Below are positions 40,231 through 51,669 of a stretch of 64,000 bases of DNA, in pieces (the stretch's first letter is position 1; the number at the start of each line of letters is the position of its first letter). A program made the translations under genes and the position numbers. Under the pieces are notes generated by a model. The model made no database searches. It saw only the letters and a program-made list of their open reading frames with translations, and was not told the origin of the DNA. This DNA comes from Hermatobates lingyangjiaoensis (lineage: Eukaryota; Arthropoda; Insecta; Hemiptera; Hermatobatidae): positions 1,798,001 to 1,862,000 of the forward strand of contig JAPFBL010000255.1 in assembly GCA_026182355.1 (NCBI GenBank). The letters are read 5' to 3'.

Positions 40231-41115
40231 CGAGCTGTGTAAATAAAGTAGTGAGACTGATTTTTTTTAAATTTTCTATTCAAATATAATTACAATGTGA
40301 TATTGTCACCTTCAAAATAGTTCCCTTCGGAAGCCACACAGCGCTGGAGACGGTCCTTCCAATCATTGTAGCATTGCTGGAACTCGGATTCTGGAATGGC
40401 CTTCAGCTGGTCGGTTACAGCAGTTTGTATGTTTTGTAGTGTCCCGAAATGAGTTCCCTTGAGGTGATTTTTCAATCTCGGGAAGAGGAAAAAGTCACAA
40501 GGACTCAAGTCTGGTGAATAAGGAGGCTGAGGAGCAACAGGAATGTTTTTACTGGCCAAAAACTCGTTTATCCAGGAACCATTTTCGCACAAATTTTTCT
40601 CATCTCCAATTCATTGGTCAAAATGTGATGATCGGAGGTGTGATTCAAATTCAACTGTTCCCCGATCATTCTGACTGTCAAGCGTCGATCTGAACGCACA
40701 AGGTTCCGTACTCTGTTGACATTTTCATCGGTGTTTGCACTTGAAGGCCTTCCGCTTCGTGGTTCATCTTCAATCGACTCTCTTCCTTCTGAAAATTCCT
40801 TAAACCACCGAAAAACCTGTGCCCTTGATAAAACACGTTCTCCATAGGCCGGTTTCGGTTGCATTATGTCCAAGTCTGAAGCAAAATTTGATTGCACACC
40901 GCTGCTCAACTTTGAGGTCACTCATTTTTAAAACGCTCAAGAAAAAACCATTTCACGAAAACCAACGCTACGGACAAACAAATGACTGTGGCGAGTTCAG
41001 ATTCATACTGGAGACGCATCACACGTGCACCTGACGCTACTCAAGGCCACGCGTCTCCAGCGTTGCCAGATCGAAAGCGACGTTGCCAGTCTCACTACTT
41101 TATTTATACACCTCG
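40231..41115 (-). mobile_element. Internally deleted mariner element
   Basis: An 885-base element bounded by TA on both sides (40,229-40,230 and 41,116-41,117). Terminal inverted repeats of about 30 bases: cgagctgtgtaaataaag on the left and, as complement, cgaggtgtataaataaag on the right, both continuing gtagtgagactg. Two mismatches over the first 29 bases. Mariners are usually about 1.3 kb, so roughly 0.4 kb is missing from the middle. Non-autonomous, but its ends look complete enough to be recognised by a related transposase. Confidence 0.92.
40290..40925 (-). pseudogene. Mariner transposase, deleted and frameshifted
   Basis: The start is probably the ATG at 40,925 (MSDLKVEQRCAIKFCFRLGH). 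A frameshift near 40,840 moves into the frame with the second half of the paired DNA-binding region (RVLSRAQVFRWFKEFSEGRE, DEPRSGRPSS, then ILTNELEMRKICAKMVP). After the internal deletion the last part is in yet another frame: VNEF-like WINEFLASKNIPVAPQ, then YSPDLSPCDFFLFPRLK, which carries the third catalytic Asp of the DD34D triad, and a C-terminus ending EGNYFEGDNITL. About 140 of some 345 residues are lost, including the first two catalytic Asp residues. Not functional. Confidence 0.93.
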
Positions 41116-41534
41116 TATTACAGAATATAAAAAAATTGTATGTTAAAATCAATAAAAAACTTAAGCAGTATAAATAACAAAACAAAACTTAACATTTTTA
41201 AGTTAAAATAATATTTTAAAAAACATTTTTATGTTTTTTAACTTAACGTTGTATTTTGTTATTTATACTTGAACCGTACTCACATGGACAACACTGTTGG
41301 CCTCCAATCGTAGCTTCGCAAGTGCGCTTGGTGTCTCTATCTCTGCTCTCCTAATGACGGTTCAACCGAAAATTAGAGACTGTATGTGTGTTCGTCCCTT
41401 TACTCTATATCTATTGTTTACTGTGAAACCTATATATATATATATATATCATATACGGACAGGAGAACCGACAGCGGACAATGCCACATTTGTCTCTGAC
41501 AAACATCACCTTTTGGGGTTTAAACATCAAATAT

Positions 41535-42064
41535 ATACATATATATAACAATTAGAATAATAGAACACGTAAAAACAACACAATTTACTTCAATATTTCA
41601 ACCCCGTCGTTATCAGGGGATGGAGAAGAAGATGAGTTTTGCTTGGCTGGCAAACAGCAACTGACCTCACAGCGCATACGGCTTAACAAGTAGTATTTCC
41701 AACTCACAAAAAAATAAATTACAAATAATGTAAAAAACTAAATAATAATAAAAAATAATAACTAAAAATAAATAAAGGTTAAAATAGCTAAGAAATAAAA
41801 AAGCAATAATGACAAAAGTAAAGAAGGAGAAGTAAGAATACAAAATAATACAAATAAAAAATAAGACAACCCGAAACGGTTTAAGTTGAGGCTTGAGTTA
41901 GAACGAGCTTTAAAGACGCAAATATGTGCTCCTTCTGAAGCTCGTACATTAACACGGGGATTAAAAACAAGGATCTGTTTTAGGACTTGGAAGTGCTAAT
42001 TAAATCCTAGTCGATAGGAACTTGTATGGGTGGTGATTGGTTGGCCTCTGCGTTGACGAACAGA

Positions 42065-42101
<37 letters not shown>

Positions 42102-42430
42102 TAAAGATATCATAAGAAAACAAAAAGGAGCTAGCAATTCCTATTATAGATCATTTCGGCTATCACGCCGTCCTCAGGAAAGGTAGGAAAAGGAAAAGGA
42201 ACACAGGAGCGGAGACGTGGAAGTGTCCACCGACCGACACAAAGTGACACCCAGTGTATCCACCTTGCCCCCGTATACCAGTTTAAGCTGAACTAAATGT
42301 CAATAAAACTAAAATAAATGTAAGAAAGGATAGAAAATAAGAAGGAAAAAGGAAAAGATGAAATTGGATGATTTATCTCACGATGGAGATAAAGTGTTCG
42401 AAACGCGTAGTTTGAATTATAAAACTTCCT
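41535..42430. repeat. Cluster of microsatellite-linked short repeats
   Basis: After an AT-alternating tract at about 41,530-41,548 comes a unit containing caaccccgtcgttatcaggg (41,600-41,620). Next are A-rich and unassigned sequence, a (TA)n tract at about 42,070-42,098, a unit with cggctatcacgccgtcctca (42,157-42,176), and one with ctcacgatggagataaagtg followed by ttcgaaacgcgt (42,378-42,409). The units differ in sequence but each holds the same type of short hairpin signature (see findings). No open frame is credible. Confidence 0.6.
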
Positions 42431-44270
42431 TTGTATGGAGACTTTATATTATTTATTTACCCCAGTATGATTAAAACAAAAAAATTCGGTGTGCACAACT
42501 AATGAGTCAAATTAAACTTCATTTTTACATGGAATATGCTTATATAAAGTCAATATCAATATTTTTAATGACATAAATTAATGTCATATCTGAAGTTATT
42601 TGTATGAAGATGCTTTAATTTAAAAAAAAAATTGCAGATATTTAACTTAAATATTGAATACAGTTATGTTAACTGATTAATACTTAAAGAAAATTGTATT
42701 TAAAAATTACAAATTGAAAGGAAGCAGTTATATTATCTTAAATCACACTTATTGCAACACTACAGTGGTTAAAATAATATATTTCACTTCATAAAATAAA
42801 CTATGATTTAAATTTTCTTAAGCTATACATACATATGCAAACTTATTTTTAAAAATAAATGCCAAATATCAGTTCAGATTTTTTAAGTTGTTATTAAAAC
42901 CCAATTTTTTTAAAAAAAATATGAAAAATTAATTCAAAATATGTCCATAAATAATTCTAGCTATTAAATTCCATAAAGATTATTATTAATACAAAAAACG
43001 ATGTTTTTTATTTTATTATACTTAAATTTTAAATGTAATTACTTTGGGTAGGTGAGGTATTGTAATTTTTAATCGCAAGCAGAATTCAATGTTCTTATCG
43101 TAGCCAGTGTTTTTCACAATACTGACTTCATAAATTATAATAAAGTTCGAAATATGATTGGTCTTCGGTTAGCAGAAAAAGTGGACATGATTTAAGATAT
43201 ATTGTAGACAAAAAAAAATCAGAAATATTTGCTCTTCACAGATTTTTAATTATTGTTGCCTTTTAAACCGATTCTTACGAATAAATTATTTTGCTTCATC
43301 TTCTTCTTTTTCTGAATATGACGAATACTATCTCTAAAACTAATATATGTAATTGTATACCCATTCTATACATGATGGTATAAAATAAAATAAGATAATA
43401 TTAATTGCTTACTAAAGCCAAACTTTAATTTATTTTTGCGTTGTCAAATTAATATGATATTTTAAAGTTACATTTTATAATTAATTTCCATGCTACTTTT
43501 ATATAAACTTTTATTCAAACTTACATTTTTTATTATCATATTCTACTTTTTTCATATTTTTGTACTCTCCAATATTATATATAATGTAGTGTAAAAAAGA
43601 ATTGTGTAAATTATTATATATGTTAAATGATATTCAACAAAAAATGATTTAAAACTCACCGTATTAAAAAGAGAGGGGTGTCTTTCTCACAATACGGCAA
43701 AAAAGGGGATATATATATTGTTTGAAACTTTGGAAAGCTGTTATAAAAGGGCTTAAGCATCGAAGTTAAAACGCTAGTATTATCAAAGTTCAGCCACCTA
43801 GTTTTATTGCTTAATGGCTTTCATAAACTAAGGCCGATTACTTCACATTGACAATAACCGTTAGATTTTCAACTTCCAGTCAGCATACAAATGATAAAAT
43901 CCTTTTATATTTAGACGTTAATATTTTAATTAAATCCCCATGTCAAAACCCTTATTTATCACAATTATACAACTCTCACCATCTTCTCCTTCCCTCTATA
44001 TATATTCTACTATTTTTCTTCAATAGAAAATTCTACTCAGTTAATTTTCTAGAATTCCGATCAAAAAAAGATAACATCTAAAAACAACTCCCACTCTATA
44101 TACTGATGTTATCACATTTACTTAATTATTTACGTAATTACGAGTACTGTACCTGATTAAACCCACTTTTTATTATTAAAGACCTTTTGCTGTCACGATA
44201 AGAATAAATAATCAAAAATTATTGAAGTGGCTCAATAATTGAGGTTCAATAATTTTATGGTTATGAACCA
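42430..44270. other. AT-rich noncoding stretch
   Basis: No repeat shared with the rest of the window and no credible coding signal was seen. All open frames are short and AT-biased. Confidence 0.5.
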
Positions 44271-44770
44271 TAAAAAAATTATGGTTCATATCCTCCCACA
44301 GCTTTCAGATTGAATAATAAGTAAATTTTTACATTTTATTGAAAAAAATATTTCAAGTCGTTTCAAAAATTTGAGTATATTTTTCCTCTTCTGTGATAAT
44401 GGTAAAATTTCAAGACTATTGTTAATATTTTAGAAGAAAAATATCTCGAAAAACTAATTCTGAAAAAAAATTGAGTTTTGCATCATACATCATTGCTCCC
44501 AAGCAATAGGGTACATCTACACTATAAAACCCTTTTTTTTGTCAAACATTATTTTAATCTATCAATGATTGTGCACTGCAGAGTCCCAACAAACTTTTGG
44601 ATGCACACCCACCCACCCATAAACACATAGAGATCATCCAAAGAACGTCATAGAAGAACATTGGGGATCTCAAAACATTTAAATCCGTCAAAATCTCGAG
44701 ATCAAATTTTTTCATGATGACTATACTTTACTCATAATAAAAATGGAAGTGACTCACAGTCAACTTTACT
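44270..44770 (-). repeat. Family B right-end module joined to a left end
   Basis: A diverged right-end module (tttacattttattgaaaaaa, catcatacatcattgctccc, a cacccacccacccat patch, tctcgagatcaaattttttc) runs to tgactatactttactcataa. At once follows a left-end motif (aagtgactcacagtcaactt, tactataattaaacatacat). The two ends of family B are therefore abutted here, as they are at 60,093. Confidence 0.6.
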
Positions 44771-45179
44771 ATAATTAAACATACATATTACCAAACTTGT
44801 TGACAACCAATTGCTTTTTAATTTCTCAATTAAAAATTGACGCTCATCGGACTCGCACACTCCACGGTCATATCTGAAAATTCAAAAGAATTATATCTGA
44901 CAAAACAAAAAGGATAAGATAAATTAGGATTAAGGTTGCTTTACTCTCGTCTGTCAGAATAAGGCTGTACAAACAACCTCATCCTGTCCGGGGGTCACCA
45001 CAAGGAGGTGAGAGTAGCCTAGAGTCAGAGAGGCTTTAAGAGACGCATCATGACTCCTAGACCCCCATATAAATGTTTAAGAGGGAATTACAATATTGGC
45101 GGTAGAACAGATCGTGATTGTCACACAAACAATGTATATGATATCAATAATACTTTTGTGAATCCCGAGTGAAGATTTC

Positions 45180-45580
45180 GTGTCTGTATATTCAAAGAAA
45201 TAATCTCTTATAGCAGAGGGACCATTGTTACTGTTCCTTAGCGCTGGATCTGTTACATACCTTTTCTAATTTAATTTTTCATCCAACAAACCTCCAAAAG
45301 TATGACGTACCTTTGATAATTTTTTATCCTTTAAAAAAGGTATTAGGACCATTTTATTGAATTTACAAAATATTTTCGCCTGTCTTCATCTTTCAAGAGT
45401 TTAATGAGCACGCTGCATCATCTGAAATGTGACAACAAGAATTACTGTTCTTCTAATAAAAGGTTCTTGCATGTAAGATGTAATAATCATAGTCATCACT
45501 ACATGGAGTATTTAGCAGGTCATCCACAACTAGTGATTAGAATAGGAGTAACAGAAAACCTCCCTGAGAAAATCTTTTAG
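45180..45580 (-). pseudogene. LINE reverse transcriptase fragment (post-YADD region)
   Basis: Read on the minus strand, SLVVDDLLNTP (about 45,535) resembles the LWxLVVDxLL that precedes YADD in Jockey/R1-type elements. After shifts, KFNKMVLIPFLKDKKLSKVR and TFGGLLDEKLN then RYVTDPALR (about 45,400-45,245) parallel the NPxKTxLIPFTRRRKL and VKYLGVxLDxKLNWK segments. Homologous order is seen at 61,650-61,990. Broken by several stops. Confidence 0.45.
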
Positions 45581-46837
45581 TTTAAACAACTAAGTTAAGG
45601 TAGGTCCAATCTTTACACTAATTATTCTTTAAAATAATACTGTAATGCATACATTCTACAGTTTGTGGATCAACTCATCTGACTTCTATAGAACTTTACT
45701 ATTTAATAATTTTCTTAAATACCTGATGTCATTAATAATAAATATCAAAGTAATCATCATCTGCTGCATAAAATAAAACATTTTACATGCATATAATTTA
45801 TACATTTACATTCTGTTTGATTAAATTTTCAATGACTAAAAACTGTAATTTTCATTCAAAATTAATCTCTATGTTTTTTTCTTCAATTTTAAATTAAAAA
45901 CGCAAAAGAATTAAACTTGTTCAGCTGTCAACACCAATTCCTCGGAAAACAATCTATTACATAAGGGAAACACAATTAAAAATTTCCACCCTTTCTATTA
46001 ATTTCATTTAATTAAAATTAATTTCATTGAATTTAATTTTCGAAAAATAAGTGAAATGTCTAAATTTACTTGTTTATTCAGATTTGTAGTGATCTCGCCA
46101 AGCAGACACGAAATGATCTCTAGAGTTTCACTTTCTCCACAATTCATTTCCTGCTGATATCTTCTCTTCATCACAATCTTATTTTTTTTTTGCAAATTAT
46201 ATTTTTCTATTATCTCTTGTGCAAGAAAACAAACTTTCGGATCTGAAACGTTTAGAAAAAAAATGACTATTTTTTTTCTTATACTAATCTTTAAACCAGA
46301 CTTAAAAATATCTCTACATTACTTCCTTATTAACATTTTTTAGCTTGTATTATTCTCTATCATTTTTTTGGTTATTAATCCTTAGATTTAAAAATTTTGT
46401 TAATGATTTTATTAATAATTTAAATTGATTAAACATATAATTCAAAAATTGAATTGTTTATATACCAAGTAGACAAAAACCTCACATTTTCAATCCATTT
46501 CAAACCATGTTGTACTCTACTTTACAGTTTCTTGTTTGTTGTTTCTCCTTATGTATGTCATTTACTTCCTTCCTTTCGTTAAGTATAATATTTTTTATGT
46601 TACCAGCTATTCTTAAATCATACTCCTTTTTACTGTTTTTATCTTTAATAGACAGTAATATAATAATAACAGCTAACTGATCCGACAAACTTTGTACCGT
46701 ATATCACTCAGTGAATGTCATGTTAACTTTGGCTAACCTTAATTTCGTATGTTATTATCAACATAATACATATCCCCCACTGACGATACGCTGACTTACC
46801 TGTAATATACTAAATTCGAACAGGAATAAAACTAAAA

Positions 46838-46930
46838 AAATAAATCTGGAGTGGCCTACCTTTAACTTTATTACAAGTATAAGCAACACAATATCAAACT
46901 CGTTAACAATCAATTGATGATTTGTTTAAT
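46838..46930 (+). repeat. Family B left-end fragment
   Basis: aatctggagtggcctaccttt, then aactttattacaagtataag and atatcaaactcgttaacaat, match the family B left end and the sequence that usually follows it. Confidence 0.6.
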
Positions 46931-46939
46931 TAGTCAAAC

Positions 46940-49480
46940 ATTTTGTTCAGAACCATCCTTCACACCATGAAATCCATTAGGAAATATATGTTTGATTAGT
47001 GTTAACTTTTTACATATAACAATTTATTCTTCTAATATATATTAACTTATTAAAACAATTCAATTTTTAATTAATAAATATGTAAATAACAATTTTATCT
47101 TACTATTGGTAATTGATCAGTACTTCAGTCCCACTCAGTTAAACTTCGAAAACTCTCGCGTTATCATCGGTTCTACTCGGATTACATAGGTAACACTTGG
47201 GCGTGACACGCAGGTAGTAACTAATGTATTAATATACAGGATATAATAGAACTACTAATAGAATAGTATAGGATAGAACTACATCCTTGTTATTATTGAT
47301 TAATTATTAATTAAATTAAAATGTAAAGTTTTCAATTCTTCAGACTTATATCATCAAGGGTATATTGAAGACCTGGATAATGTTGTTCGCATTGGTTTGT
47401 TATCTATACATTGATAATTCCAAAGTTTTAATATTTCTAACAAGTATAAAATATAAAAAATCTCTTCATCGGCAGACAGACGGCGAATATTAGATATGTA
47501 CTAAAATAAACCTCATTAAAACTTATTTCATGTTTCCCTATAAGGAAGAATAATATTTCCATCACCTTGCTTTCAAAACCCCTCATGGAAGTATGAACTC
47601 ACAGAGTAAGAAGATAAATTCAAATATCATTCATGAAAACAGTATTAATAAACAACTGTGTATATCCTATTTATGTTCTTCATAGAAATTGTGGTGACTG
47701 AACTCATCTTCACAAAATCCTGAATCTGTATGTTGACAATTGCTCTTGAAAGATCATCACTCAAGTTAACTTCAGTGATTTAAAATTCAGGGACTCTGAT
47801 ATAAACCCATCCCAGTAATTTATCCCACTCGTTACTTAAATGGGATTCAAAAATAACTTACACTCATATATTTTTATATTCACCTCTAATATAGCTCCAG
47901 CTTTCTTTACAGGAATGTTGTGTATATTTGTTTTGAGAAAACTCTGTTTGATTTAAAAATAAAAGTTATATCATTTTAAATATCTTTAGTAGTGTAAAAA
48001 GCTTTTAGGTGAAGGAATAGTTTCATAAGTTAGTATGTTCAGATGATTTAATGTTATAATATATTAACATTATTTTATATGCTAATCAATTCATGCATTA
48101 TGTAAACAATTTATTCATGGGATAAATCCAATATGTCACTGTAGGGTAGATTTTTCCTAATAGGTTCATTGAAATCAACAAAAATTGAGATACTCCTGAA
48201 TCGATCAAAACTGCGACACCACTTCGAATTCAAATAGAGTGAAATGTTCTTATGCAAGATAAATGCTTCAAAAATTAACATAAATGTCTTTAATAAGAGC
48301 CTAAGTTTATAACTGTCCTCATATGCTGAAGAGTCAATCGAAGGGATGACTGTAGCGATGAAAGAGGATGGTTTTCTGTCAGCCTCTTGGGGTGACATGT
48401 AATTAGAATCCTTTAGCCCCAAATCAGTTTGATCAGTTACATCAGCCAGTCATCGTCAAAGCCAGTAGGACACTGAGTTTACTATATATGCATCAAATCA
48501 ATAACTATGCCTCTGAGAATCCCTAATCTTTTGAACAATCAGAAATATATAGATTTCTCTGTGATACATTTAATCTAGTAAATATCAGAAAAACTTAAAG
48601 CTCATTTCTAAGAATACATCATTATTCATTATCTCTAATAGTCATATCGTCGATCATACTTGATAATTAGTCAGTTCTTAGCAAACCAATAGCTTTACTT
48701 TTGCATTATATGAAAATAAATCATTTAACCAATATCGAAGCAGTAACTTAAACTCTAATTTGTGTGAATAGCTATAGCATCAAAGGTGGTCATCAAAATC
48801 TGAATGATGATGTCTAAGGGTGATAGTTACATACAAAGGTGAAGCATTAACAAATTGAATATAATTGGCTATGTAACAGGCAGCAATCTAGTAGTAATGA
48901 CTTATGACATTCTTCATATGTTATGACATATAACCACATTCTTCTACTTGGAATAATCTATACTAGAGTAGATTAGCATTCGTGAATCCCGGCACTGCTT
49001 CATAATACAAACAACTGAACAATTTATCACAGTTATTCAAACAGGATGCTAAGACACCATGAGATGAGTTTATGGAGAGACGGTATGTGCATGCATAATC
49101 ATATGTTTATCAATATCAGAGGTGTACAAACGTTCAAAACAATAATTCACCTTATAACTAACTACATTTACACAGTGAGAATTAAATGGAATTTTAATAC
49201 AAATTTGGTATGATTTAAAACAACATTTAATCAAAAATTCCACTTCATCAAATTTTTGTTAATAGGTGTTGATAACTTGTATGCACATTGGATACAATTA
49301 GTAATAAAATAATAATTTTATTATTAATAAACACATCTCCATATGATCCAAAAATAATGAGTTTATAATTAAAATTATACTCTTACCTAATCTTGCAGAC
49401 TTCTGAATGAATATTCTTTTTTTCTTTTCTGCTTCCTTTTTGAAACTAAACAAAAGATATTCATTTATATTTAGCCGACA
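46940..49480. other. AT-rich noncoding stretch
   Basis: A 103-codon minus-strand frame (48,422-48,111) of mixed composition was examined but matches no recognised family. Nothing else stands out. Confidence 0.4.
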
Positions 49481-49484
49481 CCTA

Positions 49485-49790
49485 AGTGTGGCAGTCGGAC
49501 CATGAATCACCGAGCCTCCCAGTAGCATGATGCTCGATCATAGAGCAGGTCTTGTAAGTCAGGAATGGCATGATGTGGCTTGACACCATGCAATCGGTTC
49601 AGCAGAGGAGACACGTCCTATCCAGTAATAATATCTAGCATTACTAAGCCATGGAGGCGGGCCCACCGTGATGGAGTAGTCATCTAACTGACCGGTTGCC
49701 TCGTTTGGTCATCGCTGTAACACAGATTTTTTTAAACTTTTTTCGACGCAGAACCTTTTTTGGTTCCAGTAACTTTCCCGGTAATCCCAG
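49485..49790. other. GC-richer island of unknown nature
   Basis: About 300 bases distinctly richer in GC than the surroundings (agccatggaggcgggcccac, ctgaccggttgcctcgtttg). No frame is open throughout and no tRNA or SINE promoter boxes are convincing. It may be an unrecognised repeat or a fragment of an old gene. Confidence 0.35.
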
Positions 49791-49927
49791 ATTCTAATGA
49801 TATCATACAATTATAATTTAAATATTTTCATATGTCTTTTTAAATAGTATGTATGTTTATAAACAATTAAACAAGTAATATTACTGCAATGTGTATTTTT
49901 CGAATAAAAACTCAAAACTAAAATATT

Positions 49928-50014
49928 TTAATTTTCATATTTTCCACAAATCCATAACACATAAGACAGATTACTAGCAATTTTAACACAGAGTTTGTTT
50001 TGTAATCATTTTTG
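49928..50014 (+). repeat. 87-base direct repeat, copy 1
   Basis: Identical to 51,417-51,503 except for two bases (acagatta versus acaaaata), at an offset of 1,489. Sequence around both copies differs. Confidence 0.9.
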
Positions 50015-50363
50015 GCTTTATAGTTGAGAGTTTGATTCACAAGTTAGCCCCAGCATTAAGTCTACTTCGGTATTTGGTTTCTATGGCAGTTTAAAGGGAA
50101 AATCCAGTTTCACATAAGTAGGTAGTGGGAAATGGCAGCAATGTGTGAAGTGCTACTTTTGCAATAGCAGGAAATTTGGGAATCAGATAGTTCCAAAAAC
50201 TGACTAGTGATTCATTCTAAATGTGAATAAAATTTTGACCACTTCTACTTATGGGTATATGTAGACATAAACAGTATTCGGCTTCGTTATTCACAAGAAA
50301 TATAGACTAAATCCATACCAACAAAAAAAAAATTTTAGAAAAATGTTTTTACTAAATGTTTTT

Positions 50364-50429
50364 CACGGAACCCCAGACAGTCCGTTAAGGAACCCCTGGG
50401 TTCCTTGGAACCCACTTTCGGAACCTCTG
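50364..50429 (-). mobile_element. hAT-type terminal repeat fragment
   Basis: The complement starts CAGAGGTTCCGAAAGTGGG and continues through TTCCAAGGAACCCAGGGG. This is the form of many animal hAT ends (CAGxGGTTCxCAAAxTxxGG...CCCxxGGGGTTCC). The eight bases outside it (ctgtagca) would be the target duplication, but the other end of the element was not found. Confidence 0.45.
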
Positions 50430-51416
50430 CTGTAGCAGATTTAGCGTTTTTAGTAGAGGAGGCTTGCTACTTTGCACCTCACTAAACGAAGGAAAGACGC
50501 CATATATAATATAAATGTTGACATCATACCTTCCTTGATAGTACTTTGCAATGTAAATATTGCAATACATAAACATTGCTATTATATTAAAAGATAATGC
50601 AATATAAAGGATATTTTTTTTAAATTTAATCAAAAATTTATTTTTTCATTTAACACGGCGGTATCTAAACTTTCTTGTGTGGTGTTTCCTCGGCATAAAG
50701 TTAATTTACAACAACCCACTCCCTCACTTCATCACCTGCATAAGCCCCCTTGTCCTTATCTCTAAATTCAAAACAAAATTAAACTATAATATTTATCTAA
50801 AAAATAACACATAATTTCGTTTTAGGTTTTTTAAATGGAAAAATGTGTTTGGTTATATTTAATCAACAATTTAATTTCATGAAATATCACAAATATTTCA
50901 GTACAATTTATTTAGAATAAAATACAAACATCGAAGTTTCCAATACACATTTATTTTTGGGCATATTTACTCCAAAACAAGAAAAGGGCTTACTATCATA
51001 TTAATGCAGCACTCTTTCACTAAGAATGGCATATTTCTTACGCCAGTTTTATTGTCTATAATTAGATAAGTGTTCTCTCATCTTACAATTATCTTTTCTA
51101 TTATATGGAAAGAGAATATGTAAGTATGTTTAAATTTCATATAATTTGGATTTATTTCAATTTTTATTAGTTTTTTTGCCATCTTGGTGCCACCTTTTGA
51201 TCTTCTGCCTCCATTGTGCTCTCTATGTTCGGGCTTCCTTGACGATCCAAGGAAGAATAAAAGTAAAGATAAAAACCAACGTGTAATTATACGTTGTTTT
51301 CATCATTTCCATTATATATATATGAGTTCAAAATTCAAGAAGAGTAACACACAGAGCAATAAAACACACTTACAGACTCAAACTTTTGGGTAATCCATCT
51401 TCAGGAGAAAAGAGAA

Positions 51417-51503
51417 TTAATTTTCATATTTTCCACAAATCCATAACACATAAGACAAAATACTAGCAATTTTAACACAGAGTTTGTTTTGTAATCATTT
51501 TTG
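51417..51503 (+). repeat. 87-base direct repeat, copy 2
   Basis: Second copy of the 49,928-50,014 segment, starting right after a hairpin-bearing repeat unit at 51,313-51,416. Confidence 0.9.
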
Positions 51504-51669
51504 TTTTTAAAAACAAAAGTATTTTTTTACAACAAGCACGTTGTAGACGCAACGGCAAGTAACTTGCCGTTGTAATATATATATATAAAGATATAATATA
51601 AATATAAAGATATAACAAATATATATAAAGATTTATATATATATACTAGTATAAGATATACTAGTATAG

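Larger units (their letters stand above)
40095..41381. repeat. Host inverted-repeat element split by a mariner
   Basis: 40,095-40,162 (agtctctaattttctgttta, ccgtcatcaag, caccaagcgcacttgcgaag) is the reverse complement of 41,312-41,381 with few differences. The mariner at 40,231-41,115 lies between the arms. Without it the spacer is about 265 bases. The likeliest reading is an older foldback repeat into which the mariner jumped. Confidence 0.7.

Noticed and set aside
42144..42186. Hammerhead ribozyme in the hairpin motif
   Set aside because: CUGANGA and GAAA look-alikes are present, but the stem II register does not leave the required GAA after the stem, so a standard hammerhead is not claimed.
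48111..48422. 103-codon minus-strand frame
   Set aside because: Mixed composition looked plausible, but no family was recognised and no copy or splice signal supports it.
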